Origin: Bacillus sp. CGMCC 1.16541
GTDB lineage: Bacteria > Bacillota > Bacilli > Bacillales > Bacillaceae_H
Assembly (NCBI RefSeq): GCF_003184905.1
Contig: NZ_KZ821207.1
Location: 70,894 to 134,893 of the forward strand
Length of the DNA stretch: 64,000 nucleotides
Direction of reading: 5' to 3'
Positions 9,963 through 19,767 of the stretch are shown one piece after another. Under the pieces are notes generated by a model. The model was given only the letters and a program-made list of their open reading frames with translations. It did not search any database and was not told the DNA's origin. How positions within the stretch are numbered: position 1 is the stretch's first letter; each line of letters starts with the position of its first letter. The position numbers were made by a program, and so were the translations under genes.

Positions 9963-11147
9963 TTACACGTTTTTTAAAATAACTTCTTTTAAATCGTTTG
10001 GTGAGAAGGTCTTTTGGTTCAGTAACAACTGGCGACCTAGCTTTAGTGCTTGACGTTTAGCAGCGAGGCGAGCTTCCTCATTCAAAATGCCATCAAGGTC
10101 TGCTACGTGTGCTAACCCAATCGTACGGCGAATGACTTCACATCCAGCAAAACCAACAGCATCTTGCCATATTTGTGTTAATACGTGTTGAACATAACCT
10201 TCTGTTTTCGAAAATGCTTCAACGCTATCTTTGTTCCATAATTTTGTAAATGTCGTTTCGAATACATCCCATGTTTTTTCAATATGATCATACAAGAAGT
10301 CTCGTTTTTCCACTGGAAGCGAAAGAGCATTTAACAATAAATTCGCTACGAACTGTCCAAGGTCAAAGCCAAGAGGTCCGTAAAACGCAAACTCAGGGTC
10401 AATGACTTTTGTTGTCGCATCATCAGCGAAAATACTTCCTGTATGCAAATCACCATGAATGAGAGCATCACTATTCGTTAAAAATACTTTCTTTAACTTT
10501 GCTACTTCTAGCTTGACGGCTTGATCTTGCCATAATGCTTCTACATCAGGACGCAAACTCTCTTCAAAATCATTCGTATCGTGATCAAAGAACGGATCTG
10601 TGAACACAAGATCTTCTGTAATGTTACATAAATCAGGGTTAATAAACTGTTTGACAAGCTCTTTCTTCTTTTCAGGCTCTATTGCAAAATCGGACGTGTA
10701 AAACAAAATATGTGCTAAAAACTCACCGACATGCTGAGAAAGAAGTGGGTATTGTTTGCCGTTAATTAAGCCAGTACGTGAAATTTGTAAGTGAGATAAA
10801 TCTTCCATGATGGTAACAGCTAATGTATCGTCTGAATAAAACACTTTCGGTACATATTGTGGAACGTATTTTGCGAACGTTTGCAATGCATCACTCTCAA
10901 TTTTCGCACGGTTTAATGATAGTGGCCAACTTTCACCTACCACTTTTGCATATGGTAATGCTTGTTTCACGATTAGTGATTTATTTGTTACCTCATTGAT
11001 GATGTGAAACACAAGATTTAGATTGCCATCTCCAATTTCACGACAAGTGAGAGCTTCCTCTTCGCCAAATAAGTTGAGTTTTTTGACAAGTTTAATTGCA
11101 GTGATTTCTGTTAATGGGTTATAAACTAATTCATTTGATAATGCCAT
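9963..11147 (-). CDS. mtnK: 5-methylthioribose kinase
   Basis: Phosphorylates 5-methylthioribose at C1 with ATP, the entry step of the salvage pathway; cytoplasmic. The product is 394 aa against 397 in B. subtilis. Aminoglycoside-phosphotransferase-like motifs are visible: the catalytic loop IHGDLHTGS near residue 230 and the metal-binding [14 protein letters not shown]. The ATG at 11147 has TGGAGG seven bases upstream; an in-frame start 11 codons earlier lacks such a site. It is preceded by an S-box leader, so transcription should rise when SAM is scarce. Confidence 0.95.
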   Translation of the reverse strand: MALSNELVYNPLTEITAIKLVKKLNLFGEEEALTCREIGDGNLNLVFHIINEVTNKSLIVKQALPYAKVVGESWPLSLNRAKIESDALQTFAKYVPQYVPKVFYSDDTLAVTIMEDLSHLQISRTGLINGKQYPLLSQHVGEFLAHILFYTSDFAIEPEKKKELVKQFINPDLCNITEDLVFTDPFFDHDTNDFEESLRPDVEALWQDQAVKLEVAKLKKVFLTNSDALIHGDLHTGSIFADDATTKVIDPEFAFYGPLGFDLGQFVANLLLNALSLPVEKRDFLYDHIEKTWDVFETTFTKLWNKDSVEAFSKTEGYVQHVLTQIWQDAVGFAGCEVIRRTIGLAHVADLDGILNEEARLAAKRQALKLGRQLLLNQKTFSPNDLKEVILKNV

Positions 11148-11241
11148 TGTAATCCCTCCATAAATTATTAGTAAATTCATTGAAATACTAAGAAAAATGA
11201 TAAGGTTGCTTTACGGAGGCTTTTACATTTTAAAAACATAA

Positions 11242-11447
11242 AAGCCTCTTTCTGTTGTGAAAGAGGCTTGATCGCGTGCTCAAACCTCTTATCTGCCAGA
11301 AAGAATTCTTTCTGTTGGAATTAGCACCGTGCCTTCATGAACGAATAGTTCATAGCGCGTTGTTGCTGCGCTCCACCTTACGATGGTATTACGGTCGGTT
11401 GCTGGGCTTCATAGGGCCAAATCCCTCAGCCAACTCTTGATAAGAGT
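11242..11447 (-). ncRNA. SAM-I (S-box) riboswitch of mtnK-mtnA
   Basis: On the minus strand the leader opens with CTTATCAAGAG (near 11446) and contains the S-box core signatures GGCCCTATGAAGCCC, GGCAACC-like CAGCAACC and GGTGCTAATTCC, closing with AGATAAGAGG to form P1. A terminator follows (11242-11269, AAGCCTCTTTC pairing with its complement) 95 bases before mtnK. P3 and P4 are longer than in the other two copies. With SAM bound, the P1 stem favours the terminator. Confidence 0.95.
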
Positions 11448-11560
11448 AAACATATTTATTTAGTTGTTTCACTATTCGAAAGATTATGAGTAATGGTAAA
11501 AATCACTTGATGAGAATGTTAGCATGTCAAGCCAATATGTGTCAACAGACTTTTTTGAAA

Positions 11561-12346
11561 TTATTGATAAAATTCTGTACGTCGATCTAAAAAGACCGGA
11601 ATTTGATTGCGGACGTCGCGCACTTTTTTAGCATCAAGTGTACCGATAATCGTTTCCTCGTCTTGCCCAGCTTCTGCGATGATTTCTCCCCACGGATCAA
11701 TAATGAGGGAATGGCCAGCAAATGTATTGTTTGGATCAGACCCTGCACGGTTACATGCGACAACATAGCACTGATTCTCAATTGCTCGGCTAATAAGCAG
11801 CGCTTTCCAATGAGCAAGACGTGGAAGAGGCCATTCAGCTACAACAAACACTACTTCTGCACCAGCACTCGTATGAACTCGAATCCATTCAGGGAATCGG
11901 ATGTCATAACAAATAACACCACTGCATAAGGTATCTTCGAGAGTAAAAAGGTGTTTTGAATCACCTGGCTGTAAATACAAATGCTCATCCATTAGTTTGA
12001 AAAGATGCAGTTTGCTATATTCAGAGATGTATTCACCATTTTTATTAAATACATACATCGTATTGGTTACGCCTTTTTCAGTCTTCTTTGCGACAGATCC
12101 AGCCACGATGCTAACGTGATGACGCTTTGAAAAGGCAGACAAAAATGATTGTGTCTCATTTCCATTTTCATCGGCAATGTCATCTAGTCTTGTTAAATCA
12201 TAACCTGTGTTCCATAATTCGGGTAAGACTAGAACGTCCGGCTTGTGTACGAGTGCTTCTTTCATTTTTTCTTCAACATGTGCACGATTTTTTTTGGGTT
12301 CACCAAAGGTGATATCTATTTGAATACATGCGACTTTTAAGCTCAT
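11561..12346 (-). CDS. mtnU: Nitrilase-family omega-amidase of methionine salvage
   Basis: A 261-aa carbon-nitrogen hydrolase. In this pathway MtnU is thought to hydrolyse the 2-oxoglutaramate left after MtnE uses glutamine. The Glu-Lys-Cys triad is visible: LPELWNTG near residue 46, YSKLHLFK near residue 115 and GVICYDIRFPEW with its Cys near residue 150. The ATG at 12346 has AAAGAGGTG at nine bases; a GTG four codons earlier overlaps that site. Divergent from mtnE with 109 bases between starts, the same arrangement as in B. subtilis. Confidence 0.9.
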   Translation of the reverse strand: MSLKVACIQIDITFGEPKKNRAHVEEKMKEALVHKPDVLVLPELWNTGYDLTRLDDIADENGNETQSFLSAFSKRHHVSIVAGSVAKKTEKGVTNTMYVFNKNGEYISEYSKLHLFKLMDEHLYLQPGDSKHLFTLEDTLCSGVICYDIRFPEWIRVHTSAGAEVVFVVAEWPLPRLAHWKALLISRAIENQCYVVACNRAGSDPNNTFAGHSLIIDPWGEIIAEAGQDEETIIGTLDAKKVRDVRNQIPVFLDRRTEFYQ

Positions 12347-12455
12347 CTTTCTCGTCACCTCTTTACTAGTTTAAAAAAATGACTTTACAAGTCGAATATA
12401 ACCATATATTATTTGTGACTAGAATTTCAAGAAATTTTTGAGAAGGTGTACAATT

Positions 12456-13628
12456 ATGAATCATTTTGAGCAATCGGATTTATTAAAAAGCTTACCAAAG
12501 CAATTTTTTGCATCACTTGTTGCAAAAGTTGGAAACGTGATGAAACAAGGGCATGATGTGATTAACCTTGGTCAAGGAAATCCTGATCAACCAACGCCCG
12601 CACACATTGTAAAATCTCTTCAAGAAGCAAGTGAAAACCCAACTTATCATAAATATTCACCGTTTCGTGGTCAGTCATTCTTAAAAGAAGCGGTTGTCCA
12701 ATTTTACAAGCGAGAATACGGTGTTGAATTAGACGCTGAAAAAGAAGTCGCAATTTTATTTGGGGGGAAAGCTGGACTTGTTGAAATTCCACAGTGCATT
12801 TTAAATCCTGGTGATACTGTACTTGTCCCAGATCCAGGTTACCCAGACTATTGGTCAGGTGTGGAGTTAGCGCGAGTAAACATGGAAATGATGCCATTAA
12901 AAGCAGAGAATGCTTTTCTACCAGATTATGCAGCGATTCCTGAAAAGGTGAAAGAAAAAGCTAAATTGATGTTCTTAAACTACCCCAATAATCCAACGGG
13001 TGCAGTTGCAACAGAATCTTTCTTTGACGAAACGGTTCAGTTAGCTAACGAGCATGATATTTGTGTGGTGCATGACTTTGCTTATGGAGCAATTGGATTT
13101 AACGGCAAAAAACCAATTAGCTTCTTACAAACAAAAGGAGCAAAAGACGTTGGAATTGAAATTTATACACTATCAAAGACATATAACATGGCAGGGTGGC
13201 GCATCGGTTTTGCAGTAGGAAATGAAAGTGTCATTGAAGCACTGAATCTATTACAAGATCATTTGTATGTGAGCATCTTTAGTGCAGTTCAACATGCAGC
13301 AGCTACTGCACTGCTCGAATCACAACAGTGTGTCGATGAGTTAGTTGCACGCTATGAGTCGCGTCGAAATGTGCTCATTGATGGTTTAAGAGAAATTGGC
13401 TGGAATGTAACAGCACCAGAGGGTTCCTTCTTTGCGTGGCTCGAAGTTCCTAACGGATATACGTCCGAGCAATTTTCTGACCTTTTACTTGAAAAAGCAC
13501 ATGTGGTTGTTGCACCAGGAATTGGGTTTGGAAAGTACGGCGAAGGCTATGTGCGCGTAGGACTTCTAACAGATGAGGACCGGTTAAAAGAAGCGGTCGA
13601 ACGAATAAAAAAATTAAAATTATTTTAA
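12456..13628 (+). CDS. mtnE: Methionine-forming aminotransferase MtnE
   Basis: PLP-dependent class I aminotransferase of 390 aa that converts 2-oxo-4-methylthiobutyrate to methionine, the last step of salvage. The PLP lysine is in TLSKTYNMAGWRIGF near residue 240, and NYPNNPTGA and DFAYGAIGF supply the other cofactor contacts. The ATG at 12456 has GAGAAGGTG upstream; a TTG 18 bases earlier overlaps that site. No S-box precedes it, so unlike mtnK-mtnA and mtnW-D it may lack direct SAM control. It is divergent from mtnU. Confidence 0.92.
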   Translation: MNHFEQSDLLKSLPKQFFASLVAKVGNVMKQGHDVINLGQGNPDQPTPAHIVKSLQEASENPTYHKYSPFRGQSFLKEAVVQFYKREYGVELDAEKEVAILFGGKAGLVEIPQCILNPGDTVLVPDPGYPDYWSGVELARVNMEMMPLKAENAFLPDYAAIPEKVKEKAKLMFLNYPNNPTGAVATESFFDETVQLANEHDICVVHDFAYGAIGFNGKKPISFLQTKGAKDVGIEIYTLSKTYNMAGWRIGFAVGNESVIEALNLLQDHLYVSIFSAVQHAAATALLESQQCVDELVARYESRRNVLIDGLREIGWNVTAPEGSFFAWLEVPNGYTSEQFSDLLLEKAHVVVAPGIGFGKYGEGYVRVGLLTDEDRLKEAVERIKKLKLF

Positions 13629-13635
13629 AAATTTG

Positions 13636-13708
13636 TTGACAAAAAAAGACAAGTTATCATACTATGTAATAAGTTATCAATTGACACGAATAATCGTACA
13701 AGTAAATA
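13636..13708 (+). promoter_or_regulatory. Two candidate sigma-A promoters for mtnWXBD
   Basis: TTGACA (13636-13641) is followed after 18 bases by TACTAT (13660-13665). A second TTGACA (13681-13686) is followed after 16 bases by TAAATA (13703-13708). The second would start transcription right at the edge of the S-box, which makes it the tidier choice. No test of use is possible from sequence. Confidence 0.65.
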
Positions 13709-13715
13709 GACAATT

Positions 13716-13870
13716 TTCTTATCAAGAGCAGGTGGAGGGACTAGCCCGATGAAGCCCGGCAACCGACCTAACGAGTAATCGTTACGCACGGTGCTAATTC
13801 TTGCAGCGCAGAGCTGGGAGATAAGAAGAGCGGATTGAAGCCTCTTCTTATAGCGAAGGGGCTTTTTCTT
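13716..13870 (+). ncRNA. SAM-I (S-box) riboswitch of mtnWXBD
   Basis: A canonical S-box: CTTATCAAGAGCAGGTGGAG, GCCCGATGAAGCCCGGCAACC split over P2-P3, ACGGTGCTAATTC, then GGGAGATAAG closing P1. The expression platform is a terminator (AAGCCTCTTC with GAAGGGGCTT, 13838-13863) followed by TTTCTTTT. The mtnW start is 35 bases further on. This copy fits the consensus best of the three in the window. Confidence 0.97.
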
Positions 13871-13904
13871 TTATCCGTATTAATCAGCAAGGGAGTTAGA
13901 CAGA

Positions 13905-15149
13905 ATGAGTGAAGTAATTGCAAGTTATTTAATTCATGATAACAATAGTGACTTTCATAAAAAAGCAGAAGGCATTGCACTAGGCTTAACAGTAGGTTCA
14001 TGGACCAATTTACCGCTGCTTGAGCAGGAGCAATTAAAAAAACATAAAGGTCGCGTCGTATCGGTTTCACCGCTACAACCTTGTGACCGTGTGAATCAAT
14101 ATTTAAACAACGAAGTGAATCAAGCCATTATTAAAATTGCGTATCCGACAGCGAACTTTTCACTCGACTTACCAGCCATTTTAACAACGGTTTTCGGAAA
14201 ATTATCGCTAGATGGAAAAATTAAATTAATAGACTTAGAGTTTTCGAAAGAGTTACTTCAATCGTTTCCAGGACCGCGCTTTGGAATTGAAGGCATTCGT
14301 AAAAAGCTAGATGTTTTTAACCGTCCGCTTGTGATGAGTATCTTTAAAGGAGTCATCGGAAAAGACTTAGCGTACTTAACAGAACAGTTAAAACAGCAAG
14401 CATTAGGTGGAGTAGACCTCGTCAAAGATGATGAAATCTTATTTGAAAATGACTTAACACCATTTGAAAAGCGGATTACACATGGAAAGTCCATTTTAAA
14501 AGAGGTGTATGAAACAACTGGTCATCGTGCGCTTTATGCGGTGAATGTATCGGGGCGTACCTTCGACTTAAAAGACAAAGCAAAGCGAGCACAAGAGCTT
14601 GGAGCAGATGCACTTTTGTTCAATGTATTTGCTTACGGACTCGATGTTCTTCAAGCGCTTCGTGAAGATGATGAGATTGCCTTACCCATTATGGCTCACC
14701 CAGCTGTGAGTGGGGCGTTAACACCATCTGAGTTTTATGGTTTCTCAAATTCGCTGTTACTAGGGAAGTTACTTCGTATCGCAGGTGCAGACCTTTCACT
14801 GTTTCCATCACCATACGGAAGCGTGGCGCTACCATTTGAAGAAGCCATTAGCATTGCCAATGAACTTGTTGAACCTAACCATTATGTAAAAAAAGCATTC
14901 CCAGTGCCTTCAGCAGGCATTCATCCTGGTATGGTGCCACTTCTGATTAAAGACTTTGGCATTGATAGTGTCATTAACGCTGGTGGTGGAGTTCACGGTC
15001 ATCCAGACGGAGCTGCAGGTGGTGCAAAAGCATTCCGTGATGCAGTAGATGCTGTATTAGAAGGAAAAACGTTACAAGAAGGCGCACAATCTTCACCAGA
15101 GTTGCAAAAAGCATTAAATCTATGGGGCGAGCCAGAGGTGAAAGCATGA
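13905..15149 (+). CDS. mtnW: 2,3-diketo-5-methylthiopentyl-1-phosphate enolase
   Basis: RuBisCO-like protein of 414 aa, the same length as the B. subtilis enzyme. It enolises 2,3-diketo-5-methylthiopentyl-1-phosphate and does not fix carbon dioxide. The carbamylated-lysine metal site is [10 protein letters not shown] near residue 174, as in true RuBisCO, and the glycine-rich [16 protein letters not shown] near the C-terminus binds phosphate. GGGAG precedes the ATG by nine bases. It is first in a tight four-gene operon under an S-box, and mtnX overlaps its stop by four bases. Confidence 0.96.
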   Translation: MSEVIASYLIHDNNSDFHKKAEGIALGLTVGSWTNLPLLEQEQLKKHKGRVVSVSPLQPCDRVNQYLNNEVNQAIIKIAYPTANFSLDLPAILTTVFGKLSLDGKIKLIDLEFSKELLQSFPGPRFGIEGIRKKLDVFNRPLVMSIFKGVIGKDLAYLTEQLKQQALGGVDLVKDDEILFENDLTPFEKRITHGKSILKEVYETTGHRALYAVNVSGRTFDLKDKAKRAQELGADALLFNVFAYGLDVLQALREDDEIALPIMAHPAVSGALTPSEFYGFSNSLLLGKLLRIAGADLSLFPSPYGSVALPFEEAISIANELVEPNHYVKKAFPVPSAGIHPGMVPLLIKDFGIDSVINAGGGVHGHPDGAAGGAKAFRDAVDAVLEGKTLQEGAQSSPELQKALNLWGEPEVKA

Positions 15150-15808
15150 GTAACATCAAAATCTTTTGTGACTTCGATGGGACGATTACAAATAGCGATA
15201 ACATTATTGCGATTATGAAACAATTCGCTCCACCCGAGTGGGATGCGATAAAAGAAGATGTACTTGCACAGCGTGTATCCATCCAAGAAGGAGTGGGGAA
15301 GATGTTTTCCTTACTTCCTTCCGACTTAAAAGAAGAAATCATTTCATTTATTTTAAGTCATGCCAAAATCCGAGAAGGCTTTTCAGAATTTGTTCAATTT
15401 ACAAAAGATCACAACCTTCCTCTTTACATCGTAAGTGGAGGCATTGATTTCTTTGTTCATCCTCTTTTAGGAGATCAAGTAAAAAAAGAACACATCTATT
15501 GTAACGAATCGGATTTCAGTAAAGAGCGCATCGTCATTCAATGGCCACATACGTGTGATGACCAGTGTGACAATGATTGTGGATGCTGTAAGCCAACCCT
15601 TATTCGGACATTAGCTGAAAAAGAGGACTTCACCATTATGATTGGAGATTCCATTACGGATTTACAAGCAGCGAAGATGGTAGATGCTGTGATTGCGAGG
15701 GATTTCTTGATTGAAAAGTGTGAAGAACTAAACATTCCATATAAGCCGTTTGAAACATTTTATGACGTACGAAAGCATGTCGAGAAACTAGTGGAGGTGA
15801 CAACATGA
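15146..15808 (+). CDS. mtnX: 2-hydroxy-3-keto-5-methylthiopentenyl-1-phosphate phosphatase
   Basis: HAD-superfamily phosphatase of 220 aa that dephosphorylates the enol product of MtnW. Motif [10 protein letters not shown] is at residues 7-15 and motif [14 protein letters not shown] is near residue 165; a cysteine cluster ([12 protein letters not shown]) near residue 140 is usual for MtnX. The start overlaps the mtnW stop (ATGA) and has GAGGTG upstream; the frame stays open 24 bases earlier but without a comparable site. It overlaps mtnB by four bases. Separate MtnW and MtnX replace the fused enolase-phosphatase of enterobacteria. Confidence 0.95.
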   Translation: MSNIKIFCDFDGTITNSDNIIAIMKQFAPPEWDAIKEDVLAQRVSIQEGVGKMFSLLPSDLKEEIISFILSHAKIREGFSEFVQFTKDHNLPLYIVSGGIDFFVHPLLGDQVKKEHIYCNESDFSKERIVIQWPHTCDDQCDNDCGCCKPTLIRTLAEKEDFTIMIGDSITDLQAAKMVDAVIARDFLIEKCEELNIPYKPFETFYDVRKHVEKLVEVTT

Positions 15809-16434
15809 GTATCGTGGTACAGCGTTGGAATGAGCTAGCGGAAGTGAAAGATGAACTAGCAGGACGAGATTGGTTCTTTGGCACGAGTGGGAATTTATCC
15901 ATTCGTGTTAGCCATGATCCAACTACGTTTCTAGTGACAGCTAGTGGCAAAGATAAACGCAAGCGTACGAGTGAAGACTTTTTACTCGTGGATGCGTATG
16001 GAAAACCTGCTGAAGAGACTTCTTTGCGACCTTCAGCAGAAACATTGCTTCATGTGAAAGTATATGGAAAAACGAATGCTGGTTGCAGTTTGCACGTGCA
16101 TACAATTGATAACAACATTATTTCCGAGTTGTATGGTGACAAAGGTGAAGTGAGATTTAAAGGACAAGAAATTATAAAAGCACTCGGAATTTGGGAAGAA
16201 GATGCGGAAGTGTCTGTCCCGATTATTCAGAATCATGCAGATATTCCGACTCTTTCTGAAGAATTTGATCAACATATCCAAGGCGATCAAGGTGCTGTTC
16301 TTATTCGTAATCATGGGATTACAGTATGGGGACGAAATGCATTTGAAGCGAAAAAAGTATTAGAAGCCTATGAATTTTTATTTAGCTATCATGTGAAGCT
16401 ATTAACCTTAAAAAATCAATTACAAGTTAACTAA
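15805..16434 (+). CDS. mtnB: Methylthioribulose-1-phosphate dehydratase
   Basis: Class II aldolase-fold zinc enzyme of 209 aa that dehydrates 5-methylthioribulose-1-phosphate, feeding MtnW. Zinc ligands are visible as LHVHTIDNN near residue 95 and NHGITVWG near residue 170. [12 protein letters not shown] carries the family signature. The start overlaps mtnX by four bases (ATGA) with GGAGGTG upstream. Thirteen bases separate it from mtnD. Confidence 0.95.
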   Translation: MSIVVQRWNELAEVKDELAGRDWFFGTSGNLSIRVSHDPTTFLVTASGKDKRKRTSEDFLLVDAYGKPAEETSLRPSAETLLHVKVYGKTNAGCSLHVHTIDNNIISELYGDKGEVRFKGQEIIKALGIWEEDAEVSVPIIQNHADIPTLSEEFDQHIQGDQGAVLIRNHGITVWGRNAFEAKKVLEAYEFLFSYHVKLLTLKNQLQVN

Positions 16435-16447
16435 GGAGGAATTTTTA

Positions 16448-16969
16448 ATGGCAACAATTCGTTTGCATCAAAACAATGAGCGTATTGAAAATCAACAAGA
16501 GGTAGCAGCATTTTTAACGACGAATGAGGTTATTTATGAAAACTGGGATATGAACAAATTACCTAAACATTTACGTGAAAAATTTGCTTTAACTGATGAA
16601 GAAAAACAAGAAATTTTAACAACATTTGCAGTTGAAATTAAAGACATTTCTGAGCGACGTGGCTATCAATCACAAGACGTCATCTCACTTTCAGAATCAA
16701 CACCAAACTTAGAGCAATTACTTCAAAACTTCCAACGTGAGCATCATCATACCGATGACGAAGTGCGCTTTATTGTAAGTGGTCATGGTATCTTTGTCAT
16801 TCAAGGTAAAGACGGTAACTTTTTTGATGTAGAGTTAGAGCCTGGTGATTTAATTTCTGTACCTGAAAATGTGCGTCATTATTTCACATTAATGGATGAT
16901 CGTAAAGTAGTAGCTGTGCGAATCTTTGTAACAACAGAAGGTTGGGTACCGATTTACGATGCACAGTAA
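16448..16969 (+). CDS. mtnD: Acireductone dioxygenase
   Basis: Cupin-fold metalloenzyme of 173 aa that cleaves the acireductone with oxygen to 2-oxo-4-methylthiobutyrate and formate (Fe form) or off-pathway products (Ni form). Metal ligands appear in REHHHTDDEVRFIVSG near residues 95-105 and in the later VRHYFT histidine. AAGGAGGA lies a few bases before the ATG. It closes the mtnWXBD operon and is followed by a terminator. Confidence 0.95.
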   Translation: MATIRLHQNNERIENQQEVAAFLTTNEVIYENWDMNKLPKHLREKFALTDEEKQEILTTFAVEIKDISERRGYQSQDVISLSESTPNLEQLLQNFQREHHHTDDEVRFIVSGHGIFVIQGKDGNFFDVELEPGDLISVPENVRHYFTLMDDRKVVAVRIFVTTEGWVPIYDAQ

Positions 16970-16999
16970 TCATTAACTATTAATATAGAAGAAAGTGAG

Positions 17000-17042
17000 A
17001 AAGCTCTGCTTTTATTCACCTATAAAAGTAGAGCTTTTTTTA
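17000..17042 (+). terminator. Terminator after mtnD
   Basis: AAAGCTCTGCTTTTAT pairs with ATAAAAGTAGAGCTTT (one mismatch) around a short loop, followed by a run of T. It ends the operon, yet the ABC transporter gene starts only 59 bases later without an obvious promoter, so some read-through is possible. Confidence 0.88.
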
Positions 17043-17100
17043 ACTCGATTTTTAAAGCTGATTAATGACATAGAAAAACTGAGAAAAGGATGAACAGAAG

Positions 17101-18168
17101 ATGAAACATTGGGTTCGACATGCGTTTGCGTGGTTATTGATTTTCACTCTTGTGTTTCCGTTAGTTGCATGTACGAGTGAACAACCAGCTGCACAACCAG
17201 CCACTTCAACGGAAAAAAAGGAACCAGCACAAAAAGAACAAACAGATGAAAAAGCAACGAAGAAATTTGAAGGAGATGCAAAGATTGCACTCATTGCTGA
17301 ATTTACAACGGGTACGCACGCTGCTCAATACATAAACGGAGTAAAGCAAGCAGCGGAAGATAGCGGTGTAGAGTTAACGATTTCAGATGCGAATAACGAT
17401 CAATCGAAAATGGCGTCTTACCTAGAGGCAGCGATTAACCAAAACGTTGATGGAATCATCATTAAACATGGTCGTACAGAAACGTTAGAACCAGGTGTAA
17501 AACGTGCGATTGAAAAAGGTATTCCGGTTGTTGCGTTTGACGTTGAGTTAAACGTTGAAGGTGTGACAACGATTGACCAAGATGATTACATGATGGCTCT
17601 TCAAGGCTTAAAGCAAATGGCTCAAGACATTAACGGAGAAGGAAATATCGTATATGTATTCGTAGGTGGATTTGCACCGATGGAAAAGCGTAATCGCGTC
17701 TATGAAATGATGCTTGAGCGCTATCCTGGTTTAAAAGAAGTGGCTCGTTTTGGGAATGCATCAAGCAATACATCATTAGATACGCAAACGAAAATGGAAG
17801 CTATTTTGCGACAATATCCAAATAAAGGTGATATTACGGCTGTTTGGGCACCTTGGGATGAGTTTGCTAAAGGTGTAACGCGTGCGATTAAAGAAGCAGG
17901 TCGTGACGAAATTAAAGTGTACGGAATTGATTTATCAGATGAAGATTTACAAATGATGCAAGAAGAAAACAGCCCGTGGAAAGCGTCATCAGCTGTTAAC
18001 CCAGCTTCTGTAGGTGCAAAACAAGTAGAGCTTGTGTTACAAAAGCTAGCAGGCGAACAAACACCTCGTTATTATTCATTTGATCCAGTTCTCGTCACGC
18101 AAGATGACTTACCACAATCTCCAATTAATATGGATCAGTTACATGAATATGTGGAGGAATGGGATTAA
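17101..18168 (+). CDS. Ribose-type ABC transporter substrate-binding lipoprotein
   Basis: Periplasmic-binding-protein-1 type lipoprotein of 355 aa. Lipid signal peptide with lipobox LVAC (Cys 24), then an acidic low-complexity linker to about residue 55, then two sugar-binding lobes (KIALIAEFTTGTHAAQY and NVDGIIIKHGRTE). It belongs with the RbsB/XylF group of CUT2 transporters. AAAAGGA precedes the ATG. It is 131 bases after mtnD and is followed by its own ATPase and permease. Given this location the substrate may be 5-methylthioribose, a ribose derivative; that is inference, since binding residues cannot be read from sequence. Confidence 0.88.
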   Translation: MKHWVRHAFAWLLIFTLVFPLVACTSEQPAAQPATSTEKKEPAQKEQTDEKATKKFEGDAKIALIAEFTTGTHAAQYINGVKQAAEDSGVELTISDANNDQSKMASYLEAAINQNVDGIIIKHGRTETLEPGVKRAIEKGIPVVAFDVELNVEGVTTIDQDDYMMALQGLKQMAQDINGEGNIVYVFVGGFAPMEKRNRVYEMMLERYPGLKEVARFGNASSNTSLDTQTKMEAILRQYPNKGDITAVWAPWDEFAKGVTRAIKEAGRDEIKVYGIDLSDEDLQMMQEENSPWKASSAVNPASVGAKQVELVLQKLAGEQTPRYYSFDPVLVTQDDLPQSPINMDQLHEYVEEWD

Positions 18169-18182
18169 TTGATAGCCATATG

Positions 18183-18225
18183 ATATGACATAGGATGCCG
18201 AGGCCTATGTCATATTCTGTTTTTA
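18183..18225 (+). terminator. Hairpin between binding-protein and ATPase genes
   Basis: A perfect 12-bp stem (18183-18194 with 18204-18215) is followed by TCTGTTTTT. Inside an ABC operon such an attenuator typically gives more binding protein than membrane parts. Confidence 0.7.
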
Positions 18226-18261
18226 AAGTAGTCAATAAGAATGGTAGAAAGAAGGGAGCAC

Positions 18262-19767
18262 ATGGTACACAGATTAAAGATGACCAACATTACAAAGGCG
18301 TTTGGTTCATTTCAAGCACTAAAAGATGTGCAGTTTTCAGTGACAAAAGGAGAAGTTCATGCCCTTTTAGGTGCGAATGGAGCGGGAAAAAGTACGCTTA
18401 TGAAAATTTTATCAGGAACGTATGAATCCTATGAAGGAACCATTGAAAAGAATGAACAAACAATCTCCATTCACTCGCCGAAAGATGCTAAGAATCATGG
18501 GTTGCAAATTGTGCATCAAGAAGTTGATATGGCACTTATTCCTTCTTTATCAGTCGCAGAAAACATTATGCTCGATGCGCAAGTAACAGAAAAAGGATCG
18601 TCACTGATAAAGTGGAAACGCATATACGAACAAGCAAAGGCTGCACTTCTTCGTCTTGGATCTAACATTGATGTAAAAAAAACGGTAGGCGAACTAACTT
18701 TGTCTGAAAAACAACAAGTGCTCCTTGCAAGAGCGATTGCACAAGATGTAGAATACCTCATTTTAGATGAACCAACCGCACCGTTAAGCGTAGAAGAAAC
18801 GAAGCGATTGTTTCATGTCATTCGTACATTAAAAGAGCAAGGTGTCGGTATTATTTACATTTCTCATCGTCTACAAGAAGTGTTTGATCTTGCCGATCGT
18901 GTTACTGTACTTCGCGACGGAGAACACATTATCACAACAACCATTCAAACAACGAGCATCGATGAAGTGATTTCTCATATGCTAGGTAAAACATTTTCAG
19001 GAGAGTTTCCGAAAGACACAGTGCCCATTGGTCCGGTAGTAATGGAAGTGGAGAATTTATCGTGGTCTACGAAGCTATCCAATCTTTCGTTTCACGTGAA
19101 TGAAGGGGAAATTGTCGGCATTGCAGGATTAGTAGGGGCTGGTAAAACGGAGTTGTGTCGTAGTTTATTTGGTCTTCAACAAGGTGTATCAGGCCGCATC
19201 CGCGTTCGAGGTCAATTATTAAAAACGAATAAAGAGCCTTACTATTATATTAATCATGGAATCTCACTCGTTCCCGAAGAGCGTAGAAAAGAAGGAATTC
19301 TTGTTGAAGAATCCATTACTGCTAATTTAACATTGCCGAGTTTAGCTCGTTTTACGAAGCTTTCCTTTTTATTAAAAGAGAAAGAAAAAGCGCAAGCAGT
19401 AAAAACCGTTCAAGAAGTAGGGGTAAAAGCATCTTCGATTAAACAAGCAGTCGGAACATTGAGTGGAGGAAATCAACAAAAAGTGGCGATTGGAAAATGG
19501 CTTGTAAAAGATGCGGATGTCTATCTGTTTGATGAGCCAACAAAGGGAGTAGACGTGGGGTCTAAGCGCGATATTTTTGAACTAGTCAATGGACTTGTCA
19601 AACAAGGAAAAGGCGTGGTATATGCAACGTGTGAGTTCAATGAATTAATTGGCATTGCAGACCGGATTTATGTGATGTACAACGGAGCGTTTGTCAAAGA
19701 ATTAACGCGTGCTGAAGCAACGCATGAACAGTTATTCTACTATGCTGCAGGAGGGACAGAAAAGTGA
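18262..19767 (+). CDS. Ribose-type ABC transporter ATPase, two fused domains
   Basis: A 501-aa protein with two tandem ATP-binding cassettes, as in RbsA/XylG. Domain 1 has Walker A GANGAGKST, signature TLSEKQQVLLARA and Walker B ILDEPTAPLS; domain 2 has GLVGAGKTE, LSGGNQQKVAIGKW and LFDEPTKGVD. The second Walker A is the divergent form usual in this family. The ATG at 18262 has GAAGGGAG upstream; the ATG at 18241 in the same frame lacks a site. The stop overlaps the permease start by four bases. Confidence 0.92.
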   Translation: MVHRLKMTNITKAFGSFQALKDVQFSVTKGEVHALLGANGAGKSTLMKILSGTYESYEGTIEKNEQTISIHSPKDAKNHGLQIVHQEVDMALIPSLSVAENIMLDAQVTEKGSSLIKWKRIYEQAKAALLRLGSNIDVKKTVGELTLSEKQQVLLARAIAQDVEYLILDEPTAPLSVEETKRLFHVIRTLKEQGVGIIYISHRLQEVFDLADRVTVLRDGEHIITTTIQTTSIDEVISHMLGKTFSGEFPKDTVPIGPVVMEVENLSWSTKLSNLSFHVNEGEIVGIAGLVGAGKTELCRSLFGLQQGVSGRIRVRGQLLKTNKEPYYYINHGISLVPEERRKEGILVEESITANLTLPSLARFTKLSFLLKEKEKAQAVKTVQEVGVKASSIKQAVGTLSGGNQQKVAIGKWLVKDADVYLFDEPTKGVDVGSKRDIFELVNGLVKQGKGVVYATCEFNELIGIADRIYVMYNGAFVKELTRAEATHEQLFYYAAGGTEK